Of a stretch of DNA of 64,000 nt, positions 53,567 to 62,354 are shown piece after piece. A model generated the notes under the pieces. That model worked only from the letters and a program-made list of their open reading frames with translations. It made no database searches and was not told the origin of the DNA. Origin of the DNA: Clostridium sp. D33t1_170424_F3 (GTDB taxonomy: Bacteria; Bacillota; Clostridia; Oscillospirales; Acutalibacteraceae); contig NZ_JADPEG010000014.1 of assembly GCF_015667585.1 (NCBI RefSeq), positions 33,082-97,081 on the forward strand. The letters run 5' to 3'. Within the stretch, counting starts at the first letter, position 1. The number at the start of each line of letters is the position of its first letter. Both the position numbers and the translations under genes were made by a program.

Positions 53567-54331
53567 TCACGAAAGCAGGCTGCTGACCAGCAGAGAAACG
53601 CCGTAGATCACCGGCTGATGCAGCACATAAATCACCAGCGCGTGGCGGCCCAGCCAGGAGAGAAAAGGCACGCGGGATGGATACGTCCATTCGGGGAAGC
53701 GCCCCTCCGCGGCGAGCAGGCCCAGGCTGGTCCCGGCGAAGAAGACGAAGATCCAGGGCAGCAGCGGAAAATAGTCCGCGGAATAAAACGCATGGGTGTG
53801 GAAGCCCAGCGGCGCGAGCCAGTCGGTGGCGTACAGGGCGGCGGGAAGGAAGACGGAGGCCGGGCCGATCCCGAGCGTCCCGGAGCCGACTTCCCGGGTG
53901 AGCAGGTACAGGACGGAGCATACGGCGGCCGGCCGCCATTGGAATTTGCGTTCCGAATGGAGCAGGAAGCGCTGCGCCAGGCCGTATACGATCATGCAGA
54001 CGGCGAGAAAATGCAGGATGCCGAAGGTGATCAGTTCTTCCGGTACCACCAGCCAGGTGGCCAGCGTGACAACCAGTGCGACCGCGGCCAGTTTCAGCCC
54101 GCGCCGGGTGTTGGAGCGCGACAGGTTGGAGGAAATGCCGGAGATCAGGATAAACAATCCTGCAAACCATGGCTCTGCGGGCATGAAGAAAAACAGCAGC
54201 GTTTTGCCGATTGGCAGATTAAACAGGTACGCGAGCGTATAAAAGGCGTGGTAAAAAACCATGCAGAGTACGGCAAAGCCGCGCAGCTCGTCCATCAAGT
54301 AAATCCGGCGGCGGGGGGATGCAGCTTCCAT
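53567..54331 (-). CDS. DUF1624 (HGSNAT-like) membrane acyltransferase
   Basis: 254 residues, about seven membrane segments. MDELRGFAVLCMVFYHAFYT, with the catalytic-type His, and the C-terminal FLSWLGRHALVIYVLHQPVIYG match the DUF1624/heparan-alpha-glucosaminide acetyltransferase-like family. Likely acetylates an envelope glycan. Start ATG 54331 follows AAAGGAAG. Stand-alone. Confidence 0.87.
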   Translation of the reverse strand: MEAASPRRRIYLMDELRGFAVLCMVFYHAFYTLAYLFNLPIGKTLLFFFMPAEPWFAGLFILISGISSNLSRSNTRRGLKLAAVALVVTLATWLVVPEELITFGILHFLAVCMIVYGLAQRFLLHSERKFQWRPAAVCSVLYLLTREVGSGTLGIGPASVFLPAALYATDWLAPLGFHTHAFYSADYFPLLPWIFVFFAGTSLGLLAAEGRFPEWTYPSRVPFLSWLGRHALVIYVLHQPVIYGVSLLVSSLLS

Positions 54332-54461
54332 GGGGCAATCTTCCTTTCCAATTATGAAATGCGCGCGAAAGGGAATACTTCCTTCAAGGCGCTTTTTTTG
54401 TTATAATAGACCGGTAAAAACAAACTGTAAGCCATTATAACAGGAAGTGGAGGCAAATACA

Positions 54462-54848
54462 ATGAATGGAAAGACGTACACAAAGGAATTTACCGTGACG
54501 CCGGCGCTGCTGGCGACCGCTGTCGGGAGCGGCAGCGTGGACGTGCTGGCGACGCCGATGGTCGCCGCGATGCTGGAGGGCGCCGCCGCCGCGCTGGCGC
54601 AGGAGGATCTGGCGGAGGGCCTGACCACCGTCGGTTCCCGGATTGAGATTGAACACCTCTGCCCGACTGCCGTGGGGGTGAAAGTGAGCGCCACAGCGGA
54701 ACTGACCTCTGTGGAGGGCCGCGTCTATCATTTTCGTTTGGAAGCGAAGGACAACGCGGGCGTGATCGCGCGTGGAACACATGCGCGCGTCAGCGTCAAA
54801 AAGGAAAGTTTTCAGGCAAAGGCGGCAGAACGGGCGCGGCAATCATAA
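54462..54848 (+). CDS. FlK-like hotdog thioesterase
   Basis: 128 residues with a hotdog fold pattern: VDVLATPMVAAMLEGAAAALA (central helix with catalytic-type Glu), SRIEIEHLCPTAVGVKVSATAEL, YHFRLEAKDNAGVIARGTHARV. It resembles fluoroacetyl-CoA thioesterase-type proteins. Natural thioester unknown. ATG 54462 is used because GGAGG lies before it; a GTG inside that site is an unlikely start. TATAAT at 54402-54407. Confidence 0.87.
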   Translation: MNGKTYTKEFTVTPALLATAVGSGSVDVLATPMVAAMLEGAAAALAQEDLAEGLTTVGSRIEIEHLCPTAVGVKVSATAELTSVEGRVYHFRLEAKDNAGVIARGTHARVSVKKESFQAKAAERARQS

Positions 54849-54985
54849 AATTTGGCAAAAAACCACCGTGGACAGATTATTTGATGGACAAATGGAAACG
54901 AGTGGTGTATAATATTGTCTAATGTGCTGAAAATGCCGTAATTCAGGGTGTGATGAAACGCCCATTGATTTAAGGAGCGTGTAAA

Positions 54986-56113
54986 ATGAAAAGACTCAAG
55001 AAGTGCCTGGCCGCAGTGATGGCTCTGGCGATCATGGCGACGGCCACCGCGTGCGGCGGGACGGACAAGACCTGGGCAGTCAAAAATGACAATCTGACGG
55101 TGCCGATCGGCGCCTATATCTACAACCTGTATTCCGCGTACCAGCAGGCGGACAGCCAGAAGGAAGACGGCTCCAAGCCAGTTCTGGAACAGCAGATTGA
55201 GGGTAAGGACGCGGCGGCCTGGATCAAGGACAACGCCCTGCGCCAGACAAAGTCCATCCTGGTCATCGACGACAAGATGAAGGAATTTGGACTGTCCCTG
55301 ACCGAGGACGAGGTCAAGCAGGTCAGCAACCAGACGGCGAACAACTGGACGTACATCGGTACGGATATGGACACGTACGGTGTGGCGCAGTCCTCCTTTA
55401 ACCTGGCGTACTCCGATTATTATGCGAAGTACAGCAAGGTGTTCGATGCGATTTACAACAAGGGCGGCACGCAGGAAGTGCCGGAGGCCGATATTAAGGA
55501 TTATTTTGTAAAGAATTATACGGCGTTTTCCTATGTGCTAGCTTCCCAGTACGACATGACGACCGGCGAAGCGATGAGCGACGATGAAGTCGAGCAGGTC
55601 GACAAGGATTTCAAGGAATATGCAGATAAAATCAACGCGGGTGAGATGACCATCCAGGAGGCCGCCACGGCGTACCAGACGTCTTCCGGCCAGGAAACCC
55701 AGCAGCTCAACACCGGCGTGGAGGATTTTGTAAAGAATCCGTCCTCGTATCCGGAGGAGTTCTCCGCCGCGCTGAATTCCATGAAGAACGGCGAGGCGCG
55801 CATGGTCGACGCCGCGGGTATGTATAAGATCCTGCTGGTCAAAGAGGACGTCACCGCGAAGGTGCAGGAGCAGCTGGACAACGATACCAACCGCCAGAAT
55901 ATCCTCATCGCGATGAAGAGCGACGAGTTTAAAGACACAATGAACAAGTGGACGGACGAGTACCAGGGCGCGACCGTCAATGAAGGCGCGATCAAGGACT
56001 ACAATCCGACTATGTTTGTGCCGAAGGAATCCTCCTCCGTACCGGTTTCCTCTGAAGAGGAAGCACCCTCTTCAGAGGGCGGCGAGGAATCTTCCTCTTC
56101 CGAGGCTGCGTAA
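54986..56113 (+). CDS. Lipoprotein resembling PrsA/SurA foldases
   Basis: 375 residues. Lipobox at Cys-23 (ATATACGG). Helical N-domain with KDNALRQTKSILVIDDKMKEFGLSLTEDEV, as in SurA/PrsA chaperones, then an EEVPEADIKDYF-like region, but I see no convincing parvulin catalytic motif (the stretch after FSYVLASQYD is about 110 residues and poor in the usual signatures). C-terminal Ser/Glu-rich tail. Probably an extracytoplasmic chaperone. RBS TAAGGAG. Confidence 0.78.
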   Translation: MKRLKKCLAAVMALAIMATATACGGTDKTWAVKNDNLTVPIGAYIYNLYSAYQQADSQKEDGSKPVLEQQIEGKDAAAWIKDNALRQTKSILVIDDKMKEFGLSLTEDEVKQVSNQTANNWTYIGTDMDTYGVAQSSFNLAYSDYYAKYSKVFDAIYNKGGTQEVPEADIKDYFVKNYTAFSYVLASQYDMTTGEAMSDDEVEQVDKDFKEYADKINAGEMTIQEAATAYQTSSGQETQQLNTGVEDFVKNPSSYPEEFSAALNSMKNGEARMVDAAGMYKILLVKEDVTAKVQEQLDNDTNRQNILIAMKSDEFKDTMNKWTDEYQGATVNEGAIKDYNPTMFVPKESSSVPVSSEEEAPSSEGGEESSSSEAA

Positions 56114-56124
56114 AAGTGAAGTTG

Positions 56125-56160
56125 AAGAGGCCGCTGCGCATTGCGCAGCGGCCTCTTTTC
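56125..56160 (+). terminator. Terminator after foldase-like gene
   Basis: 16-bp stem AAGAGGCCGCTGCGCA / TGCGCAGCGGCCTCTT, then TTC. Confidence 0.88.
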
Positions 56161-56242
56161 ATGCGGCGTCAGTTACAAACATCTTTGAGGTAATGCCAAG
56201 CTCTCGACTCCGATGTTATACTGTTTTGCAGAGGTGAGGGGA

Positions 56243-56473
56243 ATGTATCGGAATATACGGGATTTACGTGAAGACCATGATCTGACGCAGAGGGAAATTG
56301 CCGCATTGCTTTACGTAGCGCAAAATCAGTATTCTGTGTATGAACGCAGGCAGCGCCGCATCCCGGTGGACAGCCTGATATTTTTCGCGGACTTTTATCA
56401 TACCAGCGTGGACTATTTACTGGGCCGCACAGACGTCAAACAGCCGTATTCAGCAAAAAAGAAACGACGGTAA
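56243..56473 (+). CDS. Small XRE-family helix-turn-helix regulator
   Basis: 76 residues: IRDLREDHDLTQREIAALLYV, recognition helix NQYSVYERRQRR, end FYHTSVDYLLGRTDVKQPYS. Paralogue of 31642-31881. They share IxDLREDHDLTQ and DYLLGRT and both end in a basic tail. Start ATG 56243 follows GAGGTGAGGGG. Confidence 0.88.
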   Translation: MYRNIRDLREDHDLTQREIAALLYVAQNQYSVYERRQRRIPVDSLIFFADFYHTSVDYLLGRTDVKQPYSAKKKRR

Positions 56474-56521
56474 GAGGCTTTGCGGGGCGTTGTGTTTAAA
56501 ATTTGCATAAAATGAATAAGG

Positions 56522-56780
56522 GGCTGACGCACAGAAAAACGCGTCAGCCTCTGTTGATGAAACTACATGTTTCTTTTAAAGTACCCGTTCACTTACTTTT
56601 CTCAGAAAGAGAGGCCCTCCGACCGGGAAGCTCGTTTGAGGCGAAAGCCTCGCTCAAGGTTTTGAACGGCCATCGCCGCAGGCGCGAAAGACATTGCCCG
56701 TGCCCTGCCTTTGGAAACCGCCGCCTTTAAAAAGATGGATAAACGCGTTTCAGCCGTTACCTGTTAAAATAAGATGTTCC
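56522..56780 (-). repeat. Hairpin and dispersed repeat downstream of asnB
   Basis: GGCTGACGC/GCGTCAGCC hairpin (56522-56550) lacks a T-run. A minus-strand copy of the dispersed repeat (56780 to 56701: GGTAACGGCTGAAACGCG, TTTATCCATC, then AAAGGCGGCGG) follows. No gene in 56474-56960. Confidence 0.5.
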
Positions 56781-56960
56781 GGAAATGGGTTCTTTCTGCT
56801 CGGCAAACGCTGTGTTGTTTCCAACGCCCGGTTATGCGCCGTCTGTCCCGAAATGGAAGCCCGGGAGCCTGTATCGTCCGTCCCGCAGCTGCGCGGAACC
56901 GATCCCGGAAACATGAAAGGGCGGGCCGTCCCGACCGGAGGTCCCGGCCGGGGTCTTAGC

Positions 56961-58814
56961 TTATTGCAAATTCACACCGTCGGGGTTTGCAAAGTAAATA
57001 TCGTACCAGATCAGGAAGACATAGATTGTCCAGATTTTGCGGTTGTGATCGCATTTGCCGTTGAAATGTTCGTCCAGCAGGTCCACCAGAACGTCCGTAT
57101 TAAAGAACTGTTTTGCCGTGTCGCCGGTGAACGCCGCCTTGACGATGTCGTAATATTTCTGCTCGCGGAGCCAGACGCGGGTCGGGACCGGGAAGCCCAG
57201 CTTCTTTTTCTTCGCCGTCGCGTCCGGCAGGTGGCGCATTGCGGCCTTGCGCATCGCGTATTTGGTGTTTTCCTTGTTGACGCGCAGGCGGCGCGGCAGA
57301 CGGGCTGCCACGTTAAAGACCTCCTTGTCGAGGAACGGCACGCGCAGCTCCAGCGAGTTCGCCATACTCATGCGGTCGGCTTTCAACAGGATGTCGCCCG
57401 CCAGCCACACATTGATGTCCAGATACTGCATCTTGGTCACGTCGTCCTTGCCCTGTACGCGCGCATAGTACGGCCTGGTCAGTTCCTGCGGGCGGGTGAT
57501 CGGAATGTCGCTTATCAGCAGCTTCCGCTTTTCCTCCATGGTGAACATGCTGCAATTGCCAATGAAGCTTTCTTCAATCGTCTGTGCGCCTCGAATCAAG
57601 AAGCTCTTGCCCTTAAAGCGGAACGGCAGCGCTTTTGCGATCCCGGCCAAACATTTCCGCAGGAACAACGGGACTTTCTTGTATCCCGCCAGATCGTCAG
57701 GCTCGTGATAGATGTTGTAGCCGCCGAACAGCTCGTCCGCGCCCTCGCCGGAGAGCACGACCTTCACGTACTCGCTCGCCATTTTGGAGACGAAGTACAG
57801 CGCAATGCAGGAGGCGTCCGCCAGCGGCTGGTCCATATGGTACTGTACCTTGCGGATGCTGTCCCAGTATTCTTCCGCGGAAATCACTTTATAGTGGTGC
57901 TCCAGACCGACTTCCTTGCTCAAATTTTTGGCCCAGTCGATCTCATTGTATTTTTCACCGTAGTCGAAACCAACGGTGAAGGTTTTCTGCCCCTTGAAGT
58001 AGGTGGAAACGTAACTGGAATCCACGCCGCTGGAGAGGAAGCAGCCGACCTCCACGTCGCTGATCTTGTGCGCGCTGACGGAGTTTTCAAAGACCGCTTC
58101 GATCGCGTCCACCGCCTGCTCCTCGGTCATGCTGTCGTCCGCGTCGAACTGCGGTTCCCAGTAGCGGGCTGTCGTCACCTTGCCGTCCTTGTACCAGAGG
58201 TAGTGGGCGGGCATCAGGCAGAAGACGTTTTGGAAAAACGTCTCCGGAGGCGGGGAATATTCAAAGGAAATGTAATTGTCCAGCGCGTGGAGATTGAATT
58301 TCTTTTCAAATCCGGGGAACTCCAGAATGCTTTTAATCTCCGAGCCGTAGACGAAGGAGTCCCCTACCTGGGTATAGTGAATGGGCTTGATGCCGAAGTA
58401 GTCGCGCGCCAGAAACAGGCTGTGGTCCACCGTGTTCCAGATGGCGAAGCCGAACATGCCGCGCAGACGGTTTAAAAGCCCTTCCTGCCACTCCTCAAAG
58501 CCGTGGACCAGCACCTCAGAGTCGGTTTGGGTGTAAAACTGATGGCCCTTTTCGATCAGCTCTCTGCGCAGGTCCTGATAGTTGTAAATCTCGCCGTTGA
58601 ATGTGAGGGCCAGCGTCTTGTCCTCGTTGTAAATCGGCTGGTCGCCCGAACTGCTGATATCGATGATCGAGAGGCGGCGAAAGCCCATTGTCACGCCGTC
58701 CCCGGCATACACGCCGGAGCTGTCCGGCCCGCGGTGGGTGATGACGTCGGTCATATTTTTAATTACGCTGTCACGGTCGACGATCTCGCCCGTGAACCCG
58801 CAGATTCCACACAT
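56961..58814 (-). CDS. asnB: Asparagine synthase (glutamine-hydrolysing)
   Basis: 617 residues. N-terminal Ntn glutaminase with the nucleophile Cys right after Met (MCGICGFTGE), RGPDSSG, FNGEIYNYQDL and TDSEVLVHGFEEW. C-terminal ATP-pyrophosphatase domain with LSSGVDSSYVSTYF (PP-loop SGGxDS-type) and LSGEGADELFGGYN. Makes Asn from Asp, ATP and Gln. Members in wall-modifying contexts can amidate peptidoglycan instead; nothing here decides that. RBS GAGGTG. It follows the CpXC gene by 24 bases, so the two form an operon. Confidence 0.95.
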   Translation of the reverse strand: MCGICGFTGEIVDRDSVIKNMTDVITHRGPDSSGVYAGDGVTMGFRRLSIIDISSSGDQPIYNEDKTLALTFNGEIYNYQDLRRELIEKGHQFYTQTDSEVLVHGFEEWQEGLLNRLRGMFGFAIWNTVDHSLFLARDYFGIKPIHYTQVGDSFVYGSEIKSILEFPGFEKKFNLHALDNYISFEYSPPPETFFQNVFCLMPAHYLWYKDGKVTTARYWEPQFDADDSMTEEQAVDAIEAVFENSVSAHKISDVEVGCFLSSGVDSSYVSTYFKGQKTFTVGFDYGEKYNEIDWAKNLSKEVGLEHHYKVISAEEYWDSIRKVQYHMDQPLADASCIALYFVSKMASEYVKVVLSGEGADELFGGYNIYHEPDDLAGYKKVPLFLRKCLAGIAKALPFRFKGKSFLIRGAQTIEESFIGNCSMFTMEEKRKLLISDIPITRPQELTRPYYARVQGKDDVTKMQYLDINVWLAGDILLKADRMSMANSLELRVPFLDKEVFNVAARLPRRLRVNKENTKYAMRKAAMRHLPDATAKKKKLGFPVPTRVWLREQKYYDIVKAAFTGDTAKQFFNTDVLVDLLDEHFNGKCDHNRKIWTIYVFLIWYDIYFANPDGVNLQ

Positions 58815-58838
58815 AATTACACCTCACTATGATGACAG

Positions 58839-59492
58839 TTATTCGTCTTCCTGGTACTTTTCCAGCAGCAGCTGTGCCAGCGCGCTATCCACTGTGGCAA
58901 AACCGTCCTGCTGAGGGCCGAGCTCCCGCACGATTTCCAGCGCTTTATAGTACGCGTCCATGCGGGTGGTTTTCATAACGGGCTGTGGATTTCCCTCAAA
59001 GAAAAACACAAACCCGATGCGGTTTTGATCCTCGTCATAGAAGGAAAAATAGCCCTCGCGCGGCGATTTGCCGTCCTTCTTTTCCACCACGGAGGAAAGC
59101 GCCAGCTTGATCAGCTCCGCCGCGCGGTCGTCAATGCCGGATTCAAACAGCAGGATTTTTTCTTTCATCCCGGCCAGAGAAGAGACGACGCGTTTTCTCA
59201 CGCAGTTGATCTGCGGAAACGTCTTGTCCACATCCAATTGGGAAAGTTCCTCCGCGCTGCCGTTGGGGATCAGATAGATCATGAATTTGCGGCCCTTGTC
59301 GTGGTACAAACACGGATACGCCATCTGTGCGACGTACCGGCAGGAAGGACACGTCCAGTTGAACAGGGTTTCCTTGAGCACCTGCGTGCGCAGGTTGGGG
59401 TTGACCTCGGCATTAATGCCCGGCCACATCGGCGTTTCCACCTCCGCGCCGCACCGGGGGCAGCTCACCGCTTTGGTGATTTCAGTTGACAT
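58839..59492 (-). CDS. CpXC-domain protein
   Basis: 217 residues. N-terminal zinc-ribbon pattern CPRCGAEVETPMWPGINAE and NWTCPSCRYVAQM, with the CpxC pairs that name the CpXC domain, then a helical C-terminal part. Function of the family is unknown. First gene of an operon with asnB. An extended -10 TGGTATGAT lies upstream (59530-59538 on the minus strand). Confidence 0.87.
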   Translation of the reverse strand: MSTEITKAVSCPRCGAEVETPMWPGINAEVNPNLRTQVLKETLFNWTCPSCRYVAQMAYPCLYHDKGRKFMIYLIPNGSAEELSQLDVDKTFPQINCVRKRVVSSLAGMKEKILLFESGIDDRAAELIKLALSSVVEKKDGKSPREGYFSFYDEDQNRIGFVFFFEGNPQPVMKTTRMDAYYKALEIVRELGPQQDGFATVDSALAQLLLEKYQEDE

Positions 59493-59752
59493 GCGCGTTC
59501 ACATCCTAGTCTTTCATAAATAAAGGAAAATCATACCACAAAAATGCATGCGGGATGAGTTTGTAAATCTTCGTTTTTCCGCAACATTGATAAAATGCGT
59601 CTGCGGCATTGTGATATTCAATCATACCCGGTTCAAACAGGCATGATTCAGTGTTCATGTAATTATAACACAATCATATACGCCGCACAACAAGGCGGAC
59701 CCGGTCCACAGGTACTACAAATTTTTAACTGTTCATTTTGATAAAATTGCGG
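59493..59752. other. Divergent intergenic region
   Basis: Contains the extended -10 of the CpXC-asnB operon. No gene or terminator recognised in the rest. Confidence 0.4.
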
Positions 59753-59758
59753 TATAAT
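59753..59758 (+). promoter_or_regulatory. -10 box before the acidic protein gene
   Basis: TATAAT, with TGTTCA 17 bp upstream as a weak -35. Confidence 0.5.
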
Positions 59759-59827
59759 AAAGACGAATATAGATTCACCGAAAATCGGTGCGTAAATAGC
59801 CGCTTTAAGCGGACCGGAGGGGAAAGT

Positions 59828-60403
59828 ATGAATATTTTCAATGTAATAGGCAGTGAAGTCAGCAAGGCAGTTGATTATGTCGTGGAGAAAAACCGGAAAA
59901 CCGCGATGATTAACCGTCTCCGGGTTGTAATCAAGAATGAACGCGAGAATACGGCGCGCGCGTATGTGGCGCTGGGGAAATATTATATGGAGCATCTGCG
60001 CGATGCGAACGACGAGCAGGCCGAACAGCTTTGCCAGGCGGTGGAGGAAAGCGAGCGCCGCATGCGCAAGGCGTTTGACAAGCTGGACGAGATCACCGCG
60101 CCGACGGAAGAGGAAGACGACGCCTGCGCGGACTGCAACGACGACTGCGACGTCTGCCCCTACTATGAAGACCTGAACGAGGTACAGCGCCAGGAGCTTG
60201 CCCAGAGCGGCGAGACCGCGGACGAAGAGGAAAGCGACGTCGCGGAAAAGCCCTTCATCAATCTGATGCACGATGAGGCTGCCGCGGAGGAAGAACGCCT
60301 TGCCGCGGAGGAGTCCGAGGAGATTGACCCGATTCCGCCCACGGTAACGGCGGGCAAAGAGGATGTTCTGGGCGAAGCGGCAGAGGACGAACCGGAAGTA
60401 TGA
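59828..60403 (+). CDS. Acidic coiled-coil protein with cysteine cluster, upstream of mnmA
   Basis: 191 residues. Helical N-terminus (VDYVVEKNRKTAMINRLRVV, then YVALGKYYMEHL), a cysteine cluster CADCNDDCDVCP near residue 100 that could bind metal, and a very acidic C-terminus rich in Glu and Ala. ATG 59828 follows GGAGGGG. Its stop overlaps the mnmA start by four bases (ATGA), so they are translationally coupled. Unrecognised family; the coupling hints at a tRNA or sulfur-relay link but does not prove it. Confidence 0.8.
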   Translation: MNIFNVIGSEVSKAVDYVVEKNRKTAMINRLRVVIKNERENTARAYVALGKYYMEHLRDANDEQAEQLCQAVEESERRMRKAFDKLDEITAPTEEEDDACADCNDDCDVCPYYEDLNEVQRQELAQSGETADEEESDVAEKPFINLMHDEAAAEEERLAAEESEEIDPIPPTVTAGKEDVLGEAAEDEPEV

Positions 60404-61485
60404 GCAATAAGGTCATGTTGGGAATGAGCGGCGGCGTGGATAGTTCAGTCGCCGCTCTTTTATTGTTAAAAGCCGGGTATGATGTGACAGGGGTCACGAT
60501 GCGTCTGCGCCCGGATGCATACATGCAGCAGTGCGCCGCGGGCGGCTGCTGTTCGCTGGACGACATCGACGACGCGCGCCGCGTGTGCTACCAGCTGGGA
60601 ATCGATCATCTGGTGCTGAACTTTACGGACCGCTTTGAAAAGGACGTCATCCAGTATTTTGCGGACCAGTACGCCGCGGGCCGCACGCCGAACCCGTGCA
60701 TTGCGTGCAACCGCCACCTGAAATTCGACGCGATGCTGCAAAAAGCGCGTTTGCTGGGCTTTGACTACGTTGCCACCGGGCATTATGCGGTCATTGCGCA
60801 AAATGCACAGGAGCGCTGGCTGCTAAAAAAAGCGCCTGCCAGCAAGGACCAGAGCTATGTGCTGTACTCCATGACACAGGACCAGCTGGCCCATACCCTG
60901 ATGCCGCTGGGCGCGTACACCAAGCCGGAAGCCCGCAAGATGGCGGAGGAGGCCGGTTTGCAGGTCGCGCACAAACCGGACAGTCAGGAAATCTGCTTTG
61001 TGGAGGACAATGACTATGCAGGTTTTCTGGAGCGGTTTACCGGGAAGAAGGCCCCGGCGGGCGACTTTGTCGACCGGGACGGCAACGTCCTGGGGAAGCA
61101 TCTGGGAATCACCCATTACACCATCGGGCAGCGCAAGGGATTGGGAATCGCCTTTGGCAGGCCGATGTATGTGACGCATATCGACGCGGAACACAACCGG
61201 ATCACTTTGGGCGAGGAAGGCAGCCAGTACGCGGACACGCTTGTGGCGGAGGATTTGAATTTTATCCCGTTTGATGTGTTGGACGAGCCGCTTCGCGCGC
61301 AGGTTAAGGTCCGGTATCAGGCGAAGCCGACGCCGGCCCTGCTTTCCCCTATGGAGAATGGGCGCGTCCGTGTGACGTTCGACGAAGCGCAGCGTTCCGT
61401 CACACCCGGACAGGCGGTCGTTTTCTACGATGGAGACCTGGTGCTCGGCGGCGGTACGATTGTGGGCGGAACAAAGGCCGTTTGA
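60400..61485 (+). CDS. mnmA: tRNA-specific 2-thiouridylase
   Basis: 361 residues; thiolates U34 of tRNA Lys, Glu and Gln. PP-loop MSGGVDSSVAALLL at the N-terminus, catalytic Cys in RTPNPCIACNRHLKFD, second Cys in KPDSQEICFVEDNDY, and the C-terminal beta-barrel with QRKGLGIAFGRPMYV and GQAVVFYDGDLVLGGG. Normal length. Start overlaps the upstream acidic-protein gene. Confidence 0.97.
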   Translation: MSNKVMLGMSGGVDSSVAALLLLKAGYDVTGVTMRLRPDAYMQQCAAGGCCSLDDIDDARRVCYQLGIDHLVLNFTDRFEKDVIQYFADQYAAGRTPNPCIACNRHLKFDAMLQKARLLGFDYVATGHYAVIAQNAQERWLLKKAPASKDQSYVLYSMTQDQLAHTLMPLGAYTKPEARKMAEEAGLQVAHKPDSQEICFVEDNDYAGFLERFTGKKAPAGDFVDRDGNVLGKHLGITHYTIGQRKGLGIAFGRPMYVTHIDAEHNRITLGEEGSQYADTLVAEDLNFIPFDVLDEPLRAQVKVRYQAKPTPALLSPMENGRVRVTFDEAQRSVTPGQAVVFYDGDLVLGGGTIVGGTKAV

Positions 61486-61594
61486 CTGCATGATTCCGTT
61501 TGAAACAGGCGGATTTTATCGGACAGGCGGTATCAAGGCCGGTCGGGGACTTTAACCATTTTGCAGCGGAACCAATCGGCGGCGGACTTTGTGA

Positions 61595-61746
61595 GGCCTG
61601 GCTCCTGTAAGCCCATGGGCTGAAACATCAATGTGAGTGCAGGCGATGAAGACGTGATTGCGTCTGGCTCCTTGGGGCCAGTGGGTTGAAATTGGGATGA
61701 GGCCGCGAACACGGGACAGGTTCCGTGCGGGCCTTTGGGCTGCAAT
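61595..61746. CRISPR. Degenerate type I-C-like repeats, cluster 1
   Basis: Three decayed units whose 3' ends are ATGGGCTGAAAC (61615), GTGGGTTGAAAT (61681) and TTGGGCTGCAAT (61735). The first two lie 66 bp apart, and both hold CTGGCTCCT in the palindrome-bearing 5' half. No cas genes nearby. Confidence 0.4.
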
Positions 61747-61845
61747 GCAGAAGAAGCGGATAGCTGCGATAACGGATCGTTCCTTCTCTGTAGAGGGGAC
61801 AACCGTCCTATATCCTGTTTCTAAAATCTTTTTGCAAGGAATATA

Positions 61846-61874
61846 TTGTATATTTTGTAAAAATATGGTATTCT
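61846..61874 (+). promoter_or_regulatory. Promoter of the type I toxin
   Basis: TTGTAT (61846-61851), 17 bp, TATTCT (61869-61874). The leader can pair CCCTC with GAGGG right over the toxin ribosome binding site. Confidence 0.6.
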
Positions 61875-61973
61875 TGTAAAGAAAAGGCGATATAGTAGAT
61901 ATGGGACGGTTGGTCCCTCTGGATTCTGGAGGGAGACGCTTTCTTTTCCCTCCGTAGAGAGGGAGTGAGGCAG

Positions 61974-62072
61974 ATGCAGGTGACTTTTCCAGAGCTTTAT
62001 CAGTTTTGCAGCGTCATGCTGGGTTTAGCAACATTTGTCTGGACTGTAGCCACTCACATAAAAAAGAAATAA
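61974..62072 (+). CDS. Holin-like type I toxin peptide
   Basis: 32 residues: short N-terminus, one membrane helix (FCSVMLGLATFVWTVA) and a basic end HIKKK. This is the build of TxpA/BsrG-like putative holin-like toxins, which depolarise the membrane. The GAGG-containing ribosome binding site is folded into a hairpin in the leader, as in known type I toxins. The 3' end is covered by an antisense RNA on the minus strand. It lies between clusters of the decayed CRISPR-like repeats. Confidence 0.75.
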   Translation: MQVTFPELYQFCSVMLGLATFVWTVATHIKKK

Positions 62073-62149
62073 CCGCCCTCACGTCCAAATGAAGCGGTTA
62101 TTTCTCAACTAACGCAAAGGACGAGCCGTCTGCACGGTATCGCCTTTTC
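62055..62149 (-). ncRNA. Antisense antitoxin RNA of the type I module
   Basis: Own promoter on the minus strand: TTGACA (62180-62185), 18 bp, TATAAT (62156-62161). It ends at a terminator (AAATAACCGC / GCGGTTATTT, 62067-62103, then CTTTTTTATG). The product of about 95 nt is complementary to the last codons and 3' UTR of the toxin mRNA, as in TxpA/RatA. Confidence 0.75.
62067..62103 (-). terminator. Terminator of antitoxin RNA
   Basis: 10-bp stem with T-rich tail on the minus strand. The same hairpin may stabilise the toxin mRNA 3' end on the plus strand. Confidence 0.8.
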
Positions 62150-62155
62150 CTTTTT

Positions 62156-62185
62156 ATTATAAGCTGTAAGGGAAGCATATGTCAA
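62156..62185 (-). promoter_or_regulatory. Antitoxin RNA promoter
   Basis: Consensus TTGACA and TATAAT with 18-bp spacing, reading toward the toxin gene. Confidence 0.8.
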
Positions 62186-62354
62186 TTATTACCATTTGCT
62201 TCAGGCAGGTAAGCAGCGCGATTCCTTACATGATAGTACCATTGAAGCCGCTCCGTTTTTGTCGGATTTGCGCGCCTGCCGGGAATACGGATGAAGATAA
62301 GGTTCCGGAACAAAAAACGGGCGTGGCAAAACAGGGAAAAATGGATGGAATAAA

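Noticed and set aside
61545..61556. Further CRISPR-like unit (GGGGACTTTAAC)
   Set aside because: Only 8 of 12 positions match and the step to the next unit is 70 bp. Too weak to count.
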